This document shows positions 26,125-35,989 of a stretch of 64,000 bases of DNA, piece by piece; within the stretch, counting starts at the first letter, position 1; each line of letters opens with the position of its first letter. The translations under genes and the position numbers were made by a program. The notes under the pieces were generated by a model. The model searched no databases and had not been told where the DNA came from. It worked only from the letters and a program-made list of their open reading frames with translations. This DNA comes from a gamma proteobacterium SS-5 (GTDB taxonomy: Bacteria > Pseudomonadota > Gammaproteobacteria > Chromatiales > Chromatiaceae): the NCBI GenBank assembly GCA_009497875.2, contig CP032508.2:1116001-1180000 (forward strand), in the 5' to 3' direction.

Positions 26125-27294
26125 TCATGGCCCTGGCTCCAGGCAGAACCGTCGTACCAGGCCCTGGATCAGCCGCACGGCGGGCTCGATTTGGTCCAGC
26201 GCCAGGTATTCGTCGGGCTGGTGCGCCTGGTCGATGCTGCCGGGGCCGAGGATCACCGTCTCCAGCCCCAGTTGGTTGAAGTAGGGGCCTTCGGTGCCGA
26301 AGGCCACGGCCCCGGCGGGGTGGCCGGTGAGCTGCTCCACCGCCTGCACGATCTCGGCGCTGGCCGGGGTTTCCATGGCCGGGATGCCGGTGAACAGGGG
26401 GGTGATCTCCAGCTCCAGGCCCAGTCGCTCGGCGATGGGTTGCAGCCGCTGCCTCAGGGTGGCGCGCAGATCCGCAAGCTCCATGCCGGGCAGGGGGCGC
26501 AGGTCGATATGCAGCTCACAGGCACCACAGATGCGGTTGGGGTTGTCGCCACCCCGGATGTGGCCCAGGTTCAGGGTTGGGGTGGGCACCTGGAACAGGG
26601 GGTTGCGCCTCTGCTGCAACTGGTCACGCCAACGCAGCAGCTCGCCGATGACCTGGTGCATGCCCTCCAGGGCGTTGCGCCCCAGGGCCGGATCGCTGGA
26701 GTGACCGGACTGGCCGTGCAGGCGGATGGATTCCATGGTGATGCCCTTGTGGCTGCGCACCGGCCGCAGCCCGGTGGGCTCGCCGATCACCACATGGCGG
26801 CCCAGGCGCTGCGCCAGTGGCTGGCCCATCTGGGTGATCTGCTGAATCCCGCACATGTCGCTCTCTTCGTTGGCGCTGGCGATGATCAGCAGGGGCCGCT
26901 GCAGGTGCTGCAGGGGCAGCTGCCGCAGGGCCTGGATAATCAGGCCGAAAAAGCCTTTCATGTCCGCCGTGCCCAGGCCGTAGAGGCGGCCATCGCGCTG
27001 GCTCAGCTGGAGCGGGTTGCTGTGCCACAGGTGTTCGTCAAAGGGCACGGTGTCGCTGTGGCCGGACAGTACCAGCCCGCCGGGGCCGGAACCCAGGCTG
27101 GCCAGCAGATTGAACTTGCCCGCATGGCCGGGAATCGCCAGGGTCTCCACGGCAAAGCCGAGATCGGCAAACCAGCCGGCCAGCAACTCGATCACCTGGC
27201 GGTTACTCTGGTCCCAACCGGGGCTGACGCTGCTCACCGAGGGGGCGGCAATCAATTGCTCAAGGCTTGGGATCAGGCCGGGAGGCTGGGGCAC
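26125..27294 (-). CDS. argE: Acetylornithine deacetylase
   Basis: A 389-residue M20 metallohydrolase that removes acetate from N-acetylornithine. Metal ligands and catalytic residues are visible: LSGHSDTVPFD (His, Asp), GTADMKGFFG (bridging Asp), ASANEESDMCG (catalytic Glu, ligand Glu) and EPTG (ligand). The dimerisation HSSDPALGRNALEGM and the late VAFGTEGPYFNQLG also fit. Pairing with argA points to the linear arginine pathway rather than the ArgJ cycle. Confidence 0.93.
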   Translation of the reverse strand: MPQPPGLIPSLEQLIAAPSVSSVSPGWDQSNRQVIELLAGWFADLGFAVETLAIPGHAGKFNLLASLGSGPGGLVLSGHSDTVPFDEHLWHSNPLQLSQRDGRLYGLGTADMKGFFGLIIQALRQLPLQHLQRPLLIIASANEESDMCGIQQITQMGQPLAQRLGRHVVIGEPTGLRPVRSHKGITMESIRLHGQSGHSSDPALGRNALEGMHQVIGELLRWRDQLQQRRNPLFQVPTPTLNLGHIRGGDNPNRICGACELHIDLRPLPGMELADLRATLRQRLQPIAERLGLELEITPLFTGIPAMETPASAEIVQAVEQLTGHPAGAVAFGTEGPYFNQLGLETVILGPGSIDQAHQPDEYLALDQIEPAVRLIQGLVRRFCLEPGP

Positions 27295-27551
27295 TGGGGT
27301 TTCCTCATCAAATGCTGGGGAGCAAGGTACCCTAAAGGCGCTGGCATGGGAATGCCTGCTGATCCAGCCCAGGACAACGGCTCATCGCAGGAGCAACTGC
27401 GTCGCGGTGAAGGCATTGTCATTGCGAACAGCCAGGATCTAACCAAGCGATAAATAAGCGACAACAGCAGTCAAACAGGAAAGAGCATTTGCCTTTGATA
27501 CATGCCTTTGCGTACTCTGCGTGCCTGAGCTTATGACCTGCGGAGATTTCC

Positions 27552-29405
27552 ATGCCTAAGTACCGTTCCCACACATCCACCCAGGGCCGCAACATGGCCG
27601 GCGCCCGCGCCCTCTGGCGCGCCACCGGCATGCAGGATGGCGACTTTAACAAGCCGATCATCGCCGTGGTCAACTCCTTCACCCAGTTCGTCCCCGGCCA
27701 TGTGCATCTGAAGGATATGGGCCAGCTGGTGGCGCGTGAGATCGAGGCCGCCGGTGGTGTGGCCAAGGAGTTCAACACCATCGCCGTGGATGACGGCATC
27801 GCCATGGGCCATGGCGGTATGCTCTACTCCCTGCCCAGCCGCGACCTGATTGCCGATAGCGTCGAGTACATGTGCAACGCCCACACCGCCGATGCCATGG
27901 TCTGCATCTCCAACTGCGACAAGATCACCCCCGGCATGCTCATGGCCGCCCTGCGCCTGAACATCCCGGCAGTGTTCGTCTCCGGCGGGCCTATGGAGGC
28001 GGGCAAGGTGCGCCTGGACTCCCGTGGCGAGATCAAGCTCGACCTGGTGGATGCCATGATCTCCGCCGCCGATCCCCAGGAGAGTGATGCCGACGTGGCG
28101 GCCATAGAACGCTCCGCCTGCCCCACCTGCGGCTCCTGCTCCGGTATGTTTACCGCCAACTCGATGAACTGCCTGACCGAGGCCCTGGGCCTGAGCCTGC
28201 CGGGCAACGGCTCCCTGCTGGCCACCCATGCCGATCGTAGGGCGCTGTTCCTGCAGGCCGGGCGCCTGATCGTGCAACTGGCCAAGCGCTGGTACGAGCA
28301 GGATGATGCCAATGCCCTGCCGCGCTCCATTGCCAGCTTCCAGGCGTTCGAGAACGCCATGAGCCTGGACATCGCCATGGGCGGCTCCACCAACACCGTG
28401 CTGCATCTGCTGGCGGCGGCCCATGAGGCCGGGGTGGCCTTCAGCATGGCGGACATCGACCGCCTCAGCCGCCAGGTGCCCAATCTGTGCAAGGTGGCGC
28501 CGGCGACGCAGAAGTACCACATGGAGGACGTGCACCGTGCCGGTGGCGTCATGGCCATACTCGCTGAACTCGACCGCGCCGGCCTGATCCGCCGCGACGT
28601 GCCGACTGTGCACAGCCCCAGCCTGGACGCGGCCCTGCAGCAGTGGGATATTCGCGGCGGTGATGCGGCGGCGCTAGAGCGCTACTCCGCCGCCCCCGGT
28701 GGCGTGCCCAGCCAGACCGCCTTCAGCCAGGACAAGCGCTGGCCAAGCCTGGATCTGGATCGCGCCGAGGGCTGCATCCGCGACCGCGACCACGCCTACT
28801 CTCAGGACGGCGGTCTGGCGGTGCTGTTCGGCAACATCGCCGAGGAGGGCTGCATCGTCAAGACCGCCGGGGTGGATGCGTCCATCCTCCAGTTCAGCGG
28901 CCCGGCGCGCATCTTCGAGAGCCAGGAGGCGGCGGTGGCCGGCATCCTGGGTGATCAGATCCAGCCCGGTGACGTGGTCATCATCCGCTACGAAGGCCCC
29001 AAGGGTGGTCCCGGTATGCAGGAAATGCTCTATCCCACCAGCTACCTCAAGTCCAAGGGCCTGGGTGCCGCCTGCGCCCTGGTCACCGATGGCCGTTTCT
29101 CCGGCGGCACCTCGGGGCTGAGCATCGGCCACTGCTCGCCGGAGGCAGCGGAGGGCGGCACCATCGGCCTGGTGGAGGAGGGCGATCGGATCCTGATCGA
29201 TATCCCCAAGCGCAGCATCCGCGTCGATCTCAGCGACGATCAGCTGGCCCAGCGCCGCGCCGCCATGCAGGCCAAGGGAGAGCCCGCCTGGCAACCGGCC
29301 CAGCGTGAGCGCCAGGTATCCCAGGCGCTGCAGGCCTACGCCGCCCTGACCACCTCCGCCTCCCGCGGCGCGGTGCGTGATCTGAGCCAGTTGAAGGTGA
29401 AATAG
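27552..29405 (+). CDS. ilvD: Dihydroxy-acid dehydratase
   Basis: A 617-residue enzyme of branched-chain amino acid synthesis. Cluster cysteines are in [11 protein letters not shown] and [19 protein letters not shown], and [11 protein letters not shown] and [14 protein letters not shown] are conserved. It is the [4Fe-4S], oxygen-sensitive form by its length and cysteine pattern. It stands alone, divergent from argE. Confidence 0.97.
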   Translation: MPKYRSHTSTQGRNMAGARALWRATGMQDGDFNKPIIAVVNSFTQFVPGHVHLKDMGQLVAREIEAAGGVAKEFNTIAVDDGIAMGHGGMLYSLPSRDLIADSVEYMCNAHTADAMVCISNCDKITPGMLMAALRLNIPAVFVSGGPMEAGKVRLDSRGEIKLDLVDAMISAADPQESDADVAAIERSACPTCGSCSGMFTANSMNCLTEALGLSLPGNGSLLATHADRRALFLQAGRLIVQLAKRWYEQDDANALPRSIASFQAFENAMSLDIAMGGSTNTVLHLLAAAHEAGVAFSMADIDRLSRQVPNLCKVAPATQKYHMEDVHRAGGVMAILAELDRAGLIRRDVPTVHSPSLDAALQQWDIRGGDAAALERYSAAPGGVPSQTAFSQDKRWPSLDLDRAEGCIRDRDHAYSQDGGLAVLFGNIAEEGCIVKTAGVDASILQFSGPARIFESQEAAVAGILGDQIQPGDVVIIRYEGPKGGPGMQEMLYPTSYLKSKGLGAACALVTDGRFSGGTSGLSIGHCSPEAAEGGTIGLVEEGDRILIDIPKRSIRVDLSDDQLAQRRAAMQAKGEPAWQPAQRERQVSQALQAYAALTTSASRGAVRDLSQLKVK

Positions 29406-29522
29406 CGGTCAGCCGTCAGCTTTCAGCAGCCAGCCTTCAGCGGCCAGCCTTGAGGAGGGACGCGGAGCAGCATGAAAGAACGCGGAGTCGAAAGGAGATG
29501 CTCGGCGTGCCTGTGGGAAGGC

Positions 29523-30890
29523 TCACTCGGTTCCCTCGATTAGGCGCTTGTAGAGAATCCGCGTGGCGTCGTCCGCCACCGCCTGACTGACCCCTATGTG
29601 AAAGCACAGCTGCGAGGGGCTTTGGTCGATCATGGCGATGGGGATATGCGCCTCGGCCAGGGCCCCCAGGGCATCGGCTATGGGAAAGCTGTTGCCCTTG
29701 AGCCCGGCACCCACCAGGGTGAGCACGGCCAGGTTGTATTCCACGCTCATGTGATCGGGCTTGAGGTGGCGGTCGATGCGTCGGCGCAGGTCGTTGATGG
29801 TGCCGGTGAGGTCGTCCTGACTGACCAGCACGGCGATGTCGTCCTTGTCGGTGGGGTAGTAGTAGGTGTTGATGCTGAATTCCTGAAAGATGGTCAGCAG
29901 GGCGGCGGTAAAGCCCACCTCCTCGCCCAGGGTGTCCTTCTCCAGATAGATGGCGGCCATGTTGTCCAGCCGGGCGATGCCGACAATGCCCTCTTCCGGT
30001 ACACGCTCGTTGAGGATCAGGGTGCCCGGCTCCTGGGGGCGGTTGGTGTTGCGGATGTTGATCGGGATCTTGCGCTGTTTGCAACGCTGCATGGCATTGA
30101 AATGAAAGACATTGAAGCCCTTGGATGAGAGCAGGCGGATCTCCTTGAAGGTCAGCCGGGGGATGGCCCGCGCCTCGGGGATGACGCCGGGGTCGGCATC
30201 GAACACGCCACTGACATCGGTCCAGTTCTCGTAGGTCAGGGCATCGATGGCATAGGCGATCTCGCCACCGCTCAGGTCCGAACCGCCACGGGAGAATACC
30301 GCCACATCTCCGCCCTCGGTGACGCCATAGAAACCGGGGATCACGGCAATGAACCCCTCGATATCCACCCCGGCGATGTTGTCGTAGGCGCGCTCCAGCA
30401 CCTTGGCGTCCAGGTAGTCCGGGCTTACCAGCAGGCCGAATTCCTCCGGCAGCAGGGCGCGGGCCGGCATCTGACACTGGCTGAAATAGGCGGCGATGAT
30501 GCGGGCGTTGTAATGCTCGCCACGGGAGGCGAGAAAGGCGCTGCGCCGCTCGTCCTCCAACTCGGTATCCAGATCCCGCGTGAGGGCCTGGATGATCTCC
30601 GCGCCATCCAGCTTGAGTTCCCGCAGGATGTGGCCGAACTTGTCCAGCACGGCGCGGCGGCTGCCGTCCGGGGTGATGGTTGGGCGCAGCTCGCGGAAAT
30701 GGCTGCCGTAGGTGGCGATATTGAGCAGGTGGTCGGTCACCTTCTGCTCGTCGGGCCGACTGCGTCCGGGGGCGGAGACAACGATATAGCGCCGCCGCCC
30801 ATCCTCCTTGACGATCTGGCGTACCTTTTCGATCTGTTGGGCGTCGGCAACCGAGCTGCCGCCGAATTTGCATACAATGAAATCAGTCAT
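29523..30890 (-). CDS. Aspartate kinase
   Basis: A 455-residue aspartokinase starting the lysine/threonine/methionine branch. It shows the CKFGGSSVADAQQIEKV opening, FSRGGSDLSGGEIAYAIDAL, YENWTDVSGVFDADP and PRLTFKEIRLLSSKGFNVFH, followed by two C-terminal ACT domains for feedback control. It is longer than the common 405-410-residue gammaproteobacterial LysC because of an insertion around residues 70-140 (HILRELKLDGAEIIQALTRD), which resembles the ThrA/LysC-III type and the ectoine-linked branch. Which end product inhibits it cannot be told. Confidence 0.9.
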   Translation of the reverse strand: MTDFIVCKFGGSSVADAQQIEKVRQIVKEDGRRRYIVVSAPGRSRPDEQKVTDHLLNIATYGSHFRELRPTITPDGSRRAVLDKFGHILRELKLDGAEIIQALTRDLDTELEDERRSAFLASRGEHYNARIIAAYFSQCQMPARALLPEEFGLLVSPDYLDAKVLERAYDNIAGVDIEGFIAVIPGFYGVTEGGDVAVFSRGGSDLSGGEIAYAIDALTYENWTDVSGVFDADPGVIPEARAIPRLTFKEIRLLSSKGFNVFHFNAMQRCKQRKIPINIRNTNRPQEPGTLILNERVPEEGIVGIARLDNMAAIYLEKDTLGEEVGFTAALLTIFQEFSINTYYYPTDKDDIAVLVSQDDLTGTINDLRRRIDRHLKPDHMSVEYNLAVLTLVGAGLKGNSFPIADALGALAEAHIPIAMIDQSPSQLCFHIGVSQAVADDATRILYKRLIEGTE

Positions 30891-30928
30891 GGGTCTGCGC
30901 GTTTGTGGGTTGCGGTGGAAAGACAGGC

Positions 30929-32248
30929 TCAGCGATTGCGGCCGCCGAGCAGGTTGGGGCCGATCTCGTCCTGGTGCTGGATCACCAGCCAGAGCAGGGG
31001 CAGCAGGTGCAGTAGCAGGATCAGGCCGTTGAGCAGATCACCAGTGGACCAGATCAGCTTGACCGGAAAGAAGGGGCCGATGAAGACGCAGGCAATCAGC
31101 AGCCAGCGAAACCGGTTGATCTGATGGAATCCCAGATAATTGAAACAGCGTTCGGCGAAGTAAGACCAGGTGATCACCGTGGTGTAGGCAAAGAATATCA
31201 ACACCCCAAGCAACAGCAGGCGGCCGATCTCGCCAAAATGGGCGGAGAAGGACTGTACCGTCAGATAGGCCCCATTGAGGTTCTGCCAGTCGCCCTGGGT
31301 GAGTACCACCAGGCCGGTAACGGTGCAGATGATCAGGGTATCCACCACCGGCACCTGGGCCGCCAGCAAGGCGTTCTGGCGTCTATCGCCGGTGTTTGAG
31401 GCCAGGGTGAAGGGGGCCGTGCCCAGTCCGGAGGAATGGGAGAAGATGCCCCTGGATAGGCCAAACTGCAGGGCCTGCATCACCGTATAACCGGCCAGAC
31501 CGCCGCCCAGGGCATAGGGCTGGAAGGCATAATGCCAGACCTCCGCCAGGGCAGCGCCGGTGGCGGTCAGGTCGCTAAGCAGTATGGTCAGCCCGGCGAG
31601 CAGGTAGAGCAGCACCATCAGCGGCACGATCACCGAACTGACCTCGGCGATCTTGCGCAGCCCGCCCAGCACCACCACCGCCACCCCAGTGGCCAGCAGC
31701 AGGCCTACCAGCAGGTGCGAGCCGCCCACCTGATCCTCTACCGCGTGGGCCACCGAGTTGGACTGGATCAGGGCGCTGAACAGCCCCAGCAGCAGCATCT
31801 GTCCGGCAATGGCCAGGGGGATCCAACTGCGGCCCTGGTCCATGAAGCGCTCCAGATAGCCCATGGGGGTGGCGAACAGGGGCGAGTCATGGTCCTCCGG
31901 CTGGTAGCGCATGGCAAGCCAGGTGGAGCACATGCGCATGCTCATCCCGGCCAGGGCCGAGACCCAGATCCAGAACAACGCCCCCGGCCCACCCAGATGG
32001 ATGGCGGTACTCACCCCGGCCCAGTTGCCCACCCCCACAGTGGCCGCCAGGGCGGTGAGAAAGGCGCGGCCCTGGCCGAGATGGCGCTCATGCTGCGGCC
32101 CGCCGCTGGACGCTTGGGTGCCGCGCCAGAGGCCAGCACCCAGCCTGCGCCAGGCAGCAAAACGGGTGAGAATCAGCAGCAGCAGGCCGATTTGCAGGTA
32201 GAGAAAGCTCAGGAAGGGGTTCCACAGCCAGGCAGCCAATGTATCCAA
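30929..32248 (-). CDS. AGCS-family sodium:alanine/glycine symporter
   Basis: A 439-residue transporter with about eleven membrane helices. It has the AGCS signatures FLTALAATVGVGNWAGVSTA and GPGALFWIWVSALAGMSMRM, then GIFSHSSGLGTAPFTLAS and YTTVITWSYFAERCFNYLG. Its relatives import alanine or glycine with sodium or protons. The usual N-A-G-x-x-G motif is altered to SHSSGLGT, so the substrate may differ. The start is 38 bp upstream of, and the gene runs towards, the same direction as the aspartokinase. Confidence 0.88.
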   Translation of the reverse strand: MDTLAAWLWNPFLSFLYLQIGLLLLILTRFAAWRRLGAGLWRGTQASSGGPQHERHLGQGRAFLTALAATVGVGNWAGVSTAIHLGGPGALFWIWVSALAGMSMRMCSTWLAMRYQPEDHDSPLFATPMGYLERFMDQGRSWIPLAIAGQMLLLGLFSALIQSNSVAHAVEDQVGGSHLLVGLLLATGVAVVVLGGLRKIAEVSSVIVPLMVLLYLLAGLTILLSDLTATGAALAEVWHYAFQPYALGGGLAGYTVMQALQFGLSRGIFSHSSGLGTAPFTLASNTGDRRQNALLAAQVPVVDTLIICTVTGLVVLTQGDWQNLNGAYLTVQSFSAHFGEIGRLLLLGVLIFFAYTTVITWSYFAERCFNYLGFHQINRFRWLLIACVFIGPFFPVKLIWSTGDLLNGLILLLHLLPLLWLVIQHQDEIGPNLLGGRNR

Positions 32249-32393
32249 GAGACCTCCTTGGGTGATTCCGAGCCTGTCGATTATCCCGGAAGTTGAGCCG
32301 ATTTGCGAACCGGGCCTTGCCTGGACCTTACCGGCTGGCTGGATAAGGGCCGGGTTTTCCGACCACCTGCCGGCCTGTGGTATCTTTGCCCGG

Positions 32394-32571
32394 ATAAAAG
32401 CCGTCAGCCATCAGCCCCGTAGCCCGGATGCAGCGAAGCGGAATCCGGGGTGGCCTTGCGCAGGGTGGGAGGGCTGCCCCTTTTCACCTCCGGGCCAGCG
32501 CCCGGATCTCCCAGGATGAGTGGCAAACCCCAATGTGGTTTCACAGTAATAAAAGTCGTCAGCCATCAGCC
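32394..32571. repeat. Direct 23-bp repeats flanking a CCCGGAT hairpin
   Basis: ATAAAAGCCGTCAGCCATC-type units lie at 32394-32416 and 32549-32571 with one mismatch, 155 bp apart. Between them is a CCCGGAT / ATCCGGG hairpin (32423-32449) of a kind widely dispersed in proteobacterial genomes. The layout looks like a small inserted element with flanking repeats upstream of the MscS gene. Weaker relatives of the CAGCCATCAGC word occur at 29407-29450 and 34420-34450. Confidence 0.6.
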
Positions 32572-32611
32572 GGCCGATGAATCGCAAACACAAGCCCCAG
32601 CCAATCAGATC

Positions 32612-34414
32612 ATGCCAAACAACCCCTTGACCTCGCTCCGTTGCCGCATCTTCTCCTCCCTCTGGCCCCTGCTGGCCCTGCTGCTGCTCAGCGGCCCCCT
32701 GAGTGCCGAGGCCACGGACCCGGCCAAGCTGCTGGGCCTGCCCGCTGGCGAGCAGGCCCCGGCCGATGTGGTCAAGGCCGAGGCCAAGCCACAGGTGCCC
32801 GAGGGGCTGCGTAGCCCACGCGCCACCATGGCGACCTTCCTCGAAGCCATGAAAGGGGTGAAGCAGGAAGAGGAAGGACAGCTGGAGATCGCCATCGGTA
32901 CCCTGGACCTGGAGCACCTCAATCCCATGATCCAGAAGGAGCGCGGCACCGATCTGTCCTGGATGCTGCTGGAGGTGCTGGACCGCACCCGCCTGGTGCG
33001 CATGGAATACCTGCCGGACTGGAAGGAGGGCGAGCCCTTCGTGTTCGAGGAATACCCCCAGGGAGCCCTGACCATCGCCCGCAAGGCCGACGGCCGCTGG
33101 CTGTTCAGCCAGGATAGTCTCAAGCGCCTGCCAGAGATCCATCGCGGCCTGGCGGACAAGCCGGTGGCCTACGGCATAGATCAGGACCTGTCGAAGATGC
33201 CCCTGCATCTGAAGCTGCGCCGGGCCATCCCCGAGCCCTGGCGGGCGCAGACCTTTCTGCTGGAGAACTGGCAGTGGCTGGGCCTGCTGGTGATCGTCGG
33301 CCTCGGCCTGCTGCTGGACAAGTTCTTCAGTCTGGCCCTGGCCCTGGCCATGCGCCAGTGGAAGTCACGCACCGGCAACGCCCAGTTCAAATCCCTCGAT
33401 GACGGCATGTTGCGCCCCTGGGGGCTGATGATCATGGCCTTCGTCTGGTGGCTTGGCATCAACCTCATGGGCCTGCCCGAGGATGCCCTGCTGGTGCTGC
33501 TGGTGGCGGTCAAGTTCCTCGCTGCCTTCTCCAGCGTCTGGGCTGCCTACCGGCTGGTGGACCTGCTCGCCGCCCACCTCATGGCCTACGCCGGGCGCAC
33601 CCGCAGCAAGCTCGACGACGTACTCTATCCGCTGATCCCCAAGACCCTGAAGGTGTTCATCACCGTGGTCGGCATCGTCTTCATTGCCGACAACATGAAC
33701 ATAGACGTCACTGGCCTGCTCGCCGGTCTGGGTCTGGCCGGCATGGCCTTCGCCCTGGCCGCCAAGGATATGGTGCAGAACCTGTTCGGCTCGGTTACCG
33801 TGCTGCTGGATCGCACCTTCTCGGTGGGTGACTGGATCATCATCGACGGCGTCGAGGGCACGGTGGAGGCGATTGGCTTTCGCAGCACCCGCATCCGTAC
33901 CTTCTACAACTCGAAGGTGACGGTGCCCAACTCCAAGTTCATCACCGCCAGCGTGGACAACATGGGCGAGCGCCACTACCGGCGCTACTCCGCCAACCTG
34001 GGCCTGACCTACCAGACCCCGCCAGACCGGATCGAGGCCTTCTGCGAGGGCATCCGCGAGCTGGTGCGCCAGCATCCCTACATGCGTAAGGACTATTACC
34101 ACGTCTATTTCAACGGCTACGGTGCCTCATCCCTGGATATCCTGGTCTATGTGTTCTGGTCTGTGCCCAATTGGGGCACCGAACTGCGCGAGCGCCACCG
34201 CTTTTTGCTGGATATACTGCGCCTGGCCCAGCGCATCGGGGTGGATTTCGCCTACCCGACCCAGACCCTGTTCATGGCCCAGCCGAGCGACCCGGCCAGC
34301 AGTCTGGAACAGCTGGATCAGGCGGCTGCCTTCACTCAGGGCCAGCAACAGGCCAGGGAGCTGGTGGATAGCACCCTGGGCCTGGGCAAGCGCCCGCCAC
34401 CGGCGGCGTTTTAG
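32612..34414 (+). CDS. MscS-family mechanosensitive channel, large form
   Basis: A 600-residue protein. A signal peptide (residues about 10-31, LLALLLLSGPLSAEA) precedes a long periplasmic region, then about five membrane helices. The MscS pore helix GLLAGLGLAGMAFALAAKDM is followed by NLFGSVTVLLDRTFSVGDWI and GTVEAIGFRSTRIRTFYNS of the beta domain. It releases solutes on osmotic down-shock by family. The upstream open frame from 32450 lies across repeats and is not coding; the ATG at 32612 directly precedes the signal peptide. Confidence 0.92.
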   Translation: MPNNPLTSLRCRIFSSLWPLLALLLLSGPLSAEATDPAKLLGLPAGEQAPADVVKAEAKPQVPEGLRSPRATMATFLEAMKGVKQEEEGQLEIAIGTLDLEHLNPMIQKERGTDLSWMLLEVLDRTRLVRMEYLPDWKEGEPFVFEEYPQGALTIARKADGRWLFSQDSLKRLPEIHRGLADKPVAYGIDQDLSKMPLHLKLRRAIPEPWRAQTFLLENWQWLGLLVIVGLGLLLDKFFSLALALAMRQWKSRTGNAQFKSLDDGMLRPWGLMIMAFVWWLGINLMGLPEDALLVLLVAVKFLAAFSSVWAAYRLVDLLAAHLMAYAGRTRSKLDDVLYPLIPKTLKVFITVVGIVFIADNMNIDVTGLLAGLGLAGMAFALAAKDMVQNLFGSVTVLLDRTFSVGDWIIIDGVEGTVEAIGFRSTRIRTFYNSKVTVPNSKFITASVDNMGERHYRRYSANLGLTYQTPPDRIEAFCEGIRELVRQHPYMRKDYYHVYFNGYGASSLDILVYVFWSVPNWGTELRERHRFLLDILRLAQRIGVDFAYPTQTLFMAQPSDPASSLEQLDQAAAFTQGQQQARELVDSTLGLGKRPPPAAF

Positions 34415-34490
34415 CGGTTGCCAGCTGCCAGCGGTCAGCTTTCAGCGATCGGCTTCTCTAACTTGTTCAGCATGTCAGGGGTAAGGAACT

Positions 34491-35432
34491 ATGAAATCAG
34501 TTGTTGGCTTGATGGCCTTGATGCTGCTGGGCCTGGCTCAGGTCGGCCTGGCCGAAGAGGAGTTGCTGCTGGAGGACGAGCCCATGCAGCTGGGCCACCG
34601 GGCCTATGTCAGTGGTGATTACCGCCAGGCGGCGCGTATCTGGACCCCCCTGGCCGAGCATGGGCTGCCTCAGGCCCAGTTCTATCTGAGTAATCTCTAC
34701 GCCCGTGGCGAGGGAGTCGAGGCCGACCCGGTGGCGGCCCTTGCCTGGCTGACCCGGGCGGCCAGCGCCGGTCATGCCGCAGCCCAGTTCAATCTGGGCA
34801 ATCGCCATTACCAGGGGCTGTGGGTCAAGCAGGACTTTGCCCAGGCGCGGGAATGGTGGGGCAGGGCGGCGGAGCAGGGCCTGCAACAGGCCGCCTACAA
34901 CATCGCCGGGCTGTATTACAGCGGCCAGGGGGTGGAGAAGAACCATGCCGAGGCCTTGCACTGGTACCGGCGCGCCGCCGAGGCCGGCTCGCTGGAGGCC
35001 AAGGTGGTACTGGCCAAACTGGAGGCCGGGGGCGAGCCGCCGATGGCCGCGCCGAGCGAGACCGGGCCTGAGCCGGTGCCTGCCATCTCAGCCCCAGCCA
35101 AGCCCCAGCCACAGGCAAAACCCAAGCGGCCGGTGGTGGTGGGCACGCCAGAGGATAGCGCTATCTGGATCAAGCAACAGCGGCCCGATCACTACACCCT
35201 GCAACTCTATGCCGCCAACAATCTGGCGGCGGTGGTGCGCTTTATCCGTGACCTCAAGGCCGAAGACCGCCTGGCGGTGTTCGGCTTCGCCCGCGACGAC
35301 AAGCCCTATTTCGCCGTCATCCAAGGCAGTTACCCAAGCTTCACCGAGGCCAGCGCCAAGGCCGATCAACTCATCGGCCTATCCAGCTGGATCCGCGACT
35401 TCGCCAGCATCAGGGGCATCATGGTGGAATGA
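34491..35432 (+). CDS. Exported Sel1-repeat protein with SPOR domain
   Basis: A 313-residue protein with a signal peptide (MKSVVGLMALMLLGLAQVGLA) and four Sel1-like repeats (AQFYLSNLYARGEGV, AQFNLGNRHYQGLWV, AAYNIAGLYYSGQGV, plus the preceding partial). A Pro-rich linker follows, then a C-terminal SPOR domain (HYTLQLYAANNLAAVVRFIR, YFAVIQGSYPSFTEASAKAD). SPOR domains bind denuded septal peptidoglycan, so the protein probably acts in the periplasm near cell wall sites. It lies 76 bp after the MscS gene. Confidence 0.9.
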   Translation: MKSVVGLMALMLLGLAQVGLAEEELLLEDEPMQLGHRAYVSGDYRQAARIWTPLAEHGLPQAQFYLSNLYARGEGVEADPVAALAWLTRAASAGHAAAQFNLGNRHYQGLWVKQDFAQAREWWGRAAEQGLQQAAYNIAGLYYSGQGVEKNHAEALHWYRRAAEAGSLEAKVVLAKLEAGGEPPMAAPSETGPEPVPAISAPAKPQPQAKPKRPVVVGTPEDSAIWIKQQRPDHYTLQLYAANNLAAVVRFIRDLKAEDRLAVFGFARDDKPYFAVIQGSYPSFTEASAKADQLIGLSSWIRDFASIRGIMVE

Positions 35433-35446
35433 ACCGACCAACCCCT

Positions 35447-35545
35447 CGCTGGCTGAGCCTAGCCAAAGCCAGAAGCCGCGCACTTCGGCCCTGCTCGGTG
35501 AACGGTATGAGTTGACGCTGGCCGAGCGAAGTCGAAGCCAGAAGC
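35447..35545. repeat. Pair of 30-bp direct repeats
   Basis: CGCTGGCTGAGC..AGCCAGAAGC (35447-35476) and CGCTGGCCGAGC..AGCCAGAAGC (35516-35545) share about 25 of 30 positions. They fill the convergent gap between the Sel1-SPOR and PilZ genes. The second holds the GAGCGAAGTCGAAGCC word common in proteobacterial repeats. Confidence 0.55.
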
Positions 35546-35558
35546 TGAAGCCAGCCCC

Positions 35559-35924
35559 TCAGGCCTCAACCAAATGTTCCAGGTCCCGTTCCAGCAAGCT
35601 GCTGTCGCCCAGGTTGAGTTCCACCAGGCGGCGCAGGCGGGTGATGCTGTCCAGGTCGATGTGCTGGCAGCTCAGGCCGACGCTATCGGCCGAGATGCGC
35701 ATGACCTCGGTCTGCATCTGGATCGCCGGGCCGTCTTCCTCGGTCAGGGGCATCTGCAGACCGACCTGTTCCCCGGCGCGGGGCTGCCAGTCCGGATGGC
35801 GTTTGACCATCACCCCGTGCAGACTGCAATCCAGGATCAGGGATTGGATCTGGCTAGACTCCAGGGTCAGGTTGGCCGGGGCGTCGAAATGAATGCGGTG
35901 AAAGCGGCGGCGTTCTTCAGTCAT
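35559..35924 (-). CDS. PilZ-domain protein
   Basis: A 121-residue protein of the cyclic di-GMP-binding PilZ family. It has RRRFHRIHFDAPANL (the RxxxR box) and DCSLHGVMVKR, where the usual D-x-S-x-x-G is intact. The start is the ATG before TEERRRFHR; an earlier ATG at 35984 would add 20 residues unlike the family. It may read the output of cyclases such as those at 0-3 kb. Confidence 0.88.
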   Translation of the reverse strand: MTEERRRFHRIHFDAPANLTLESSQIQSLILDCSLHGVMVKRHPDWQPRAGEQVGLQMPLTEEDGPAIQMQTEVMRISADSVGLSCQHIDLDSITRLRRLVELNLGDSSLLERDLEHLVEA

Positions 35925-35989
35925 GGTATCCCTTGAGGCGATTGAACTTGCCCAGATCATAGCCGCAAAGCGGAGAAAAAGCATTTCCC

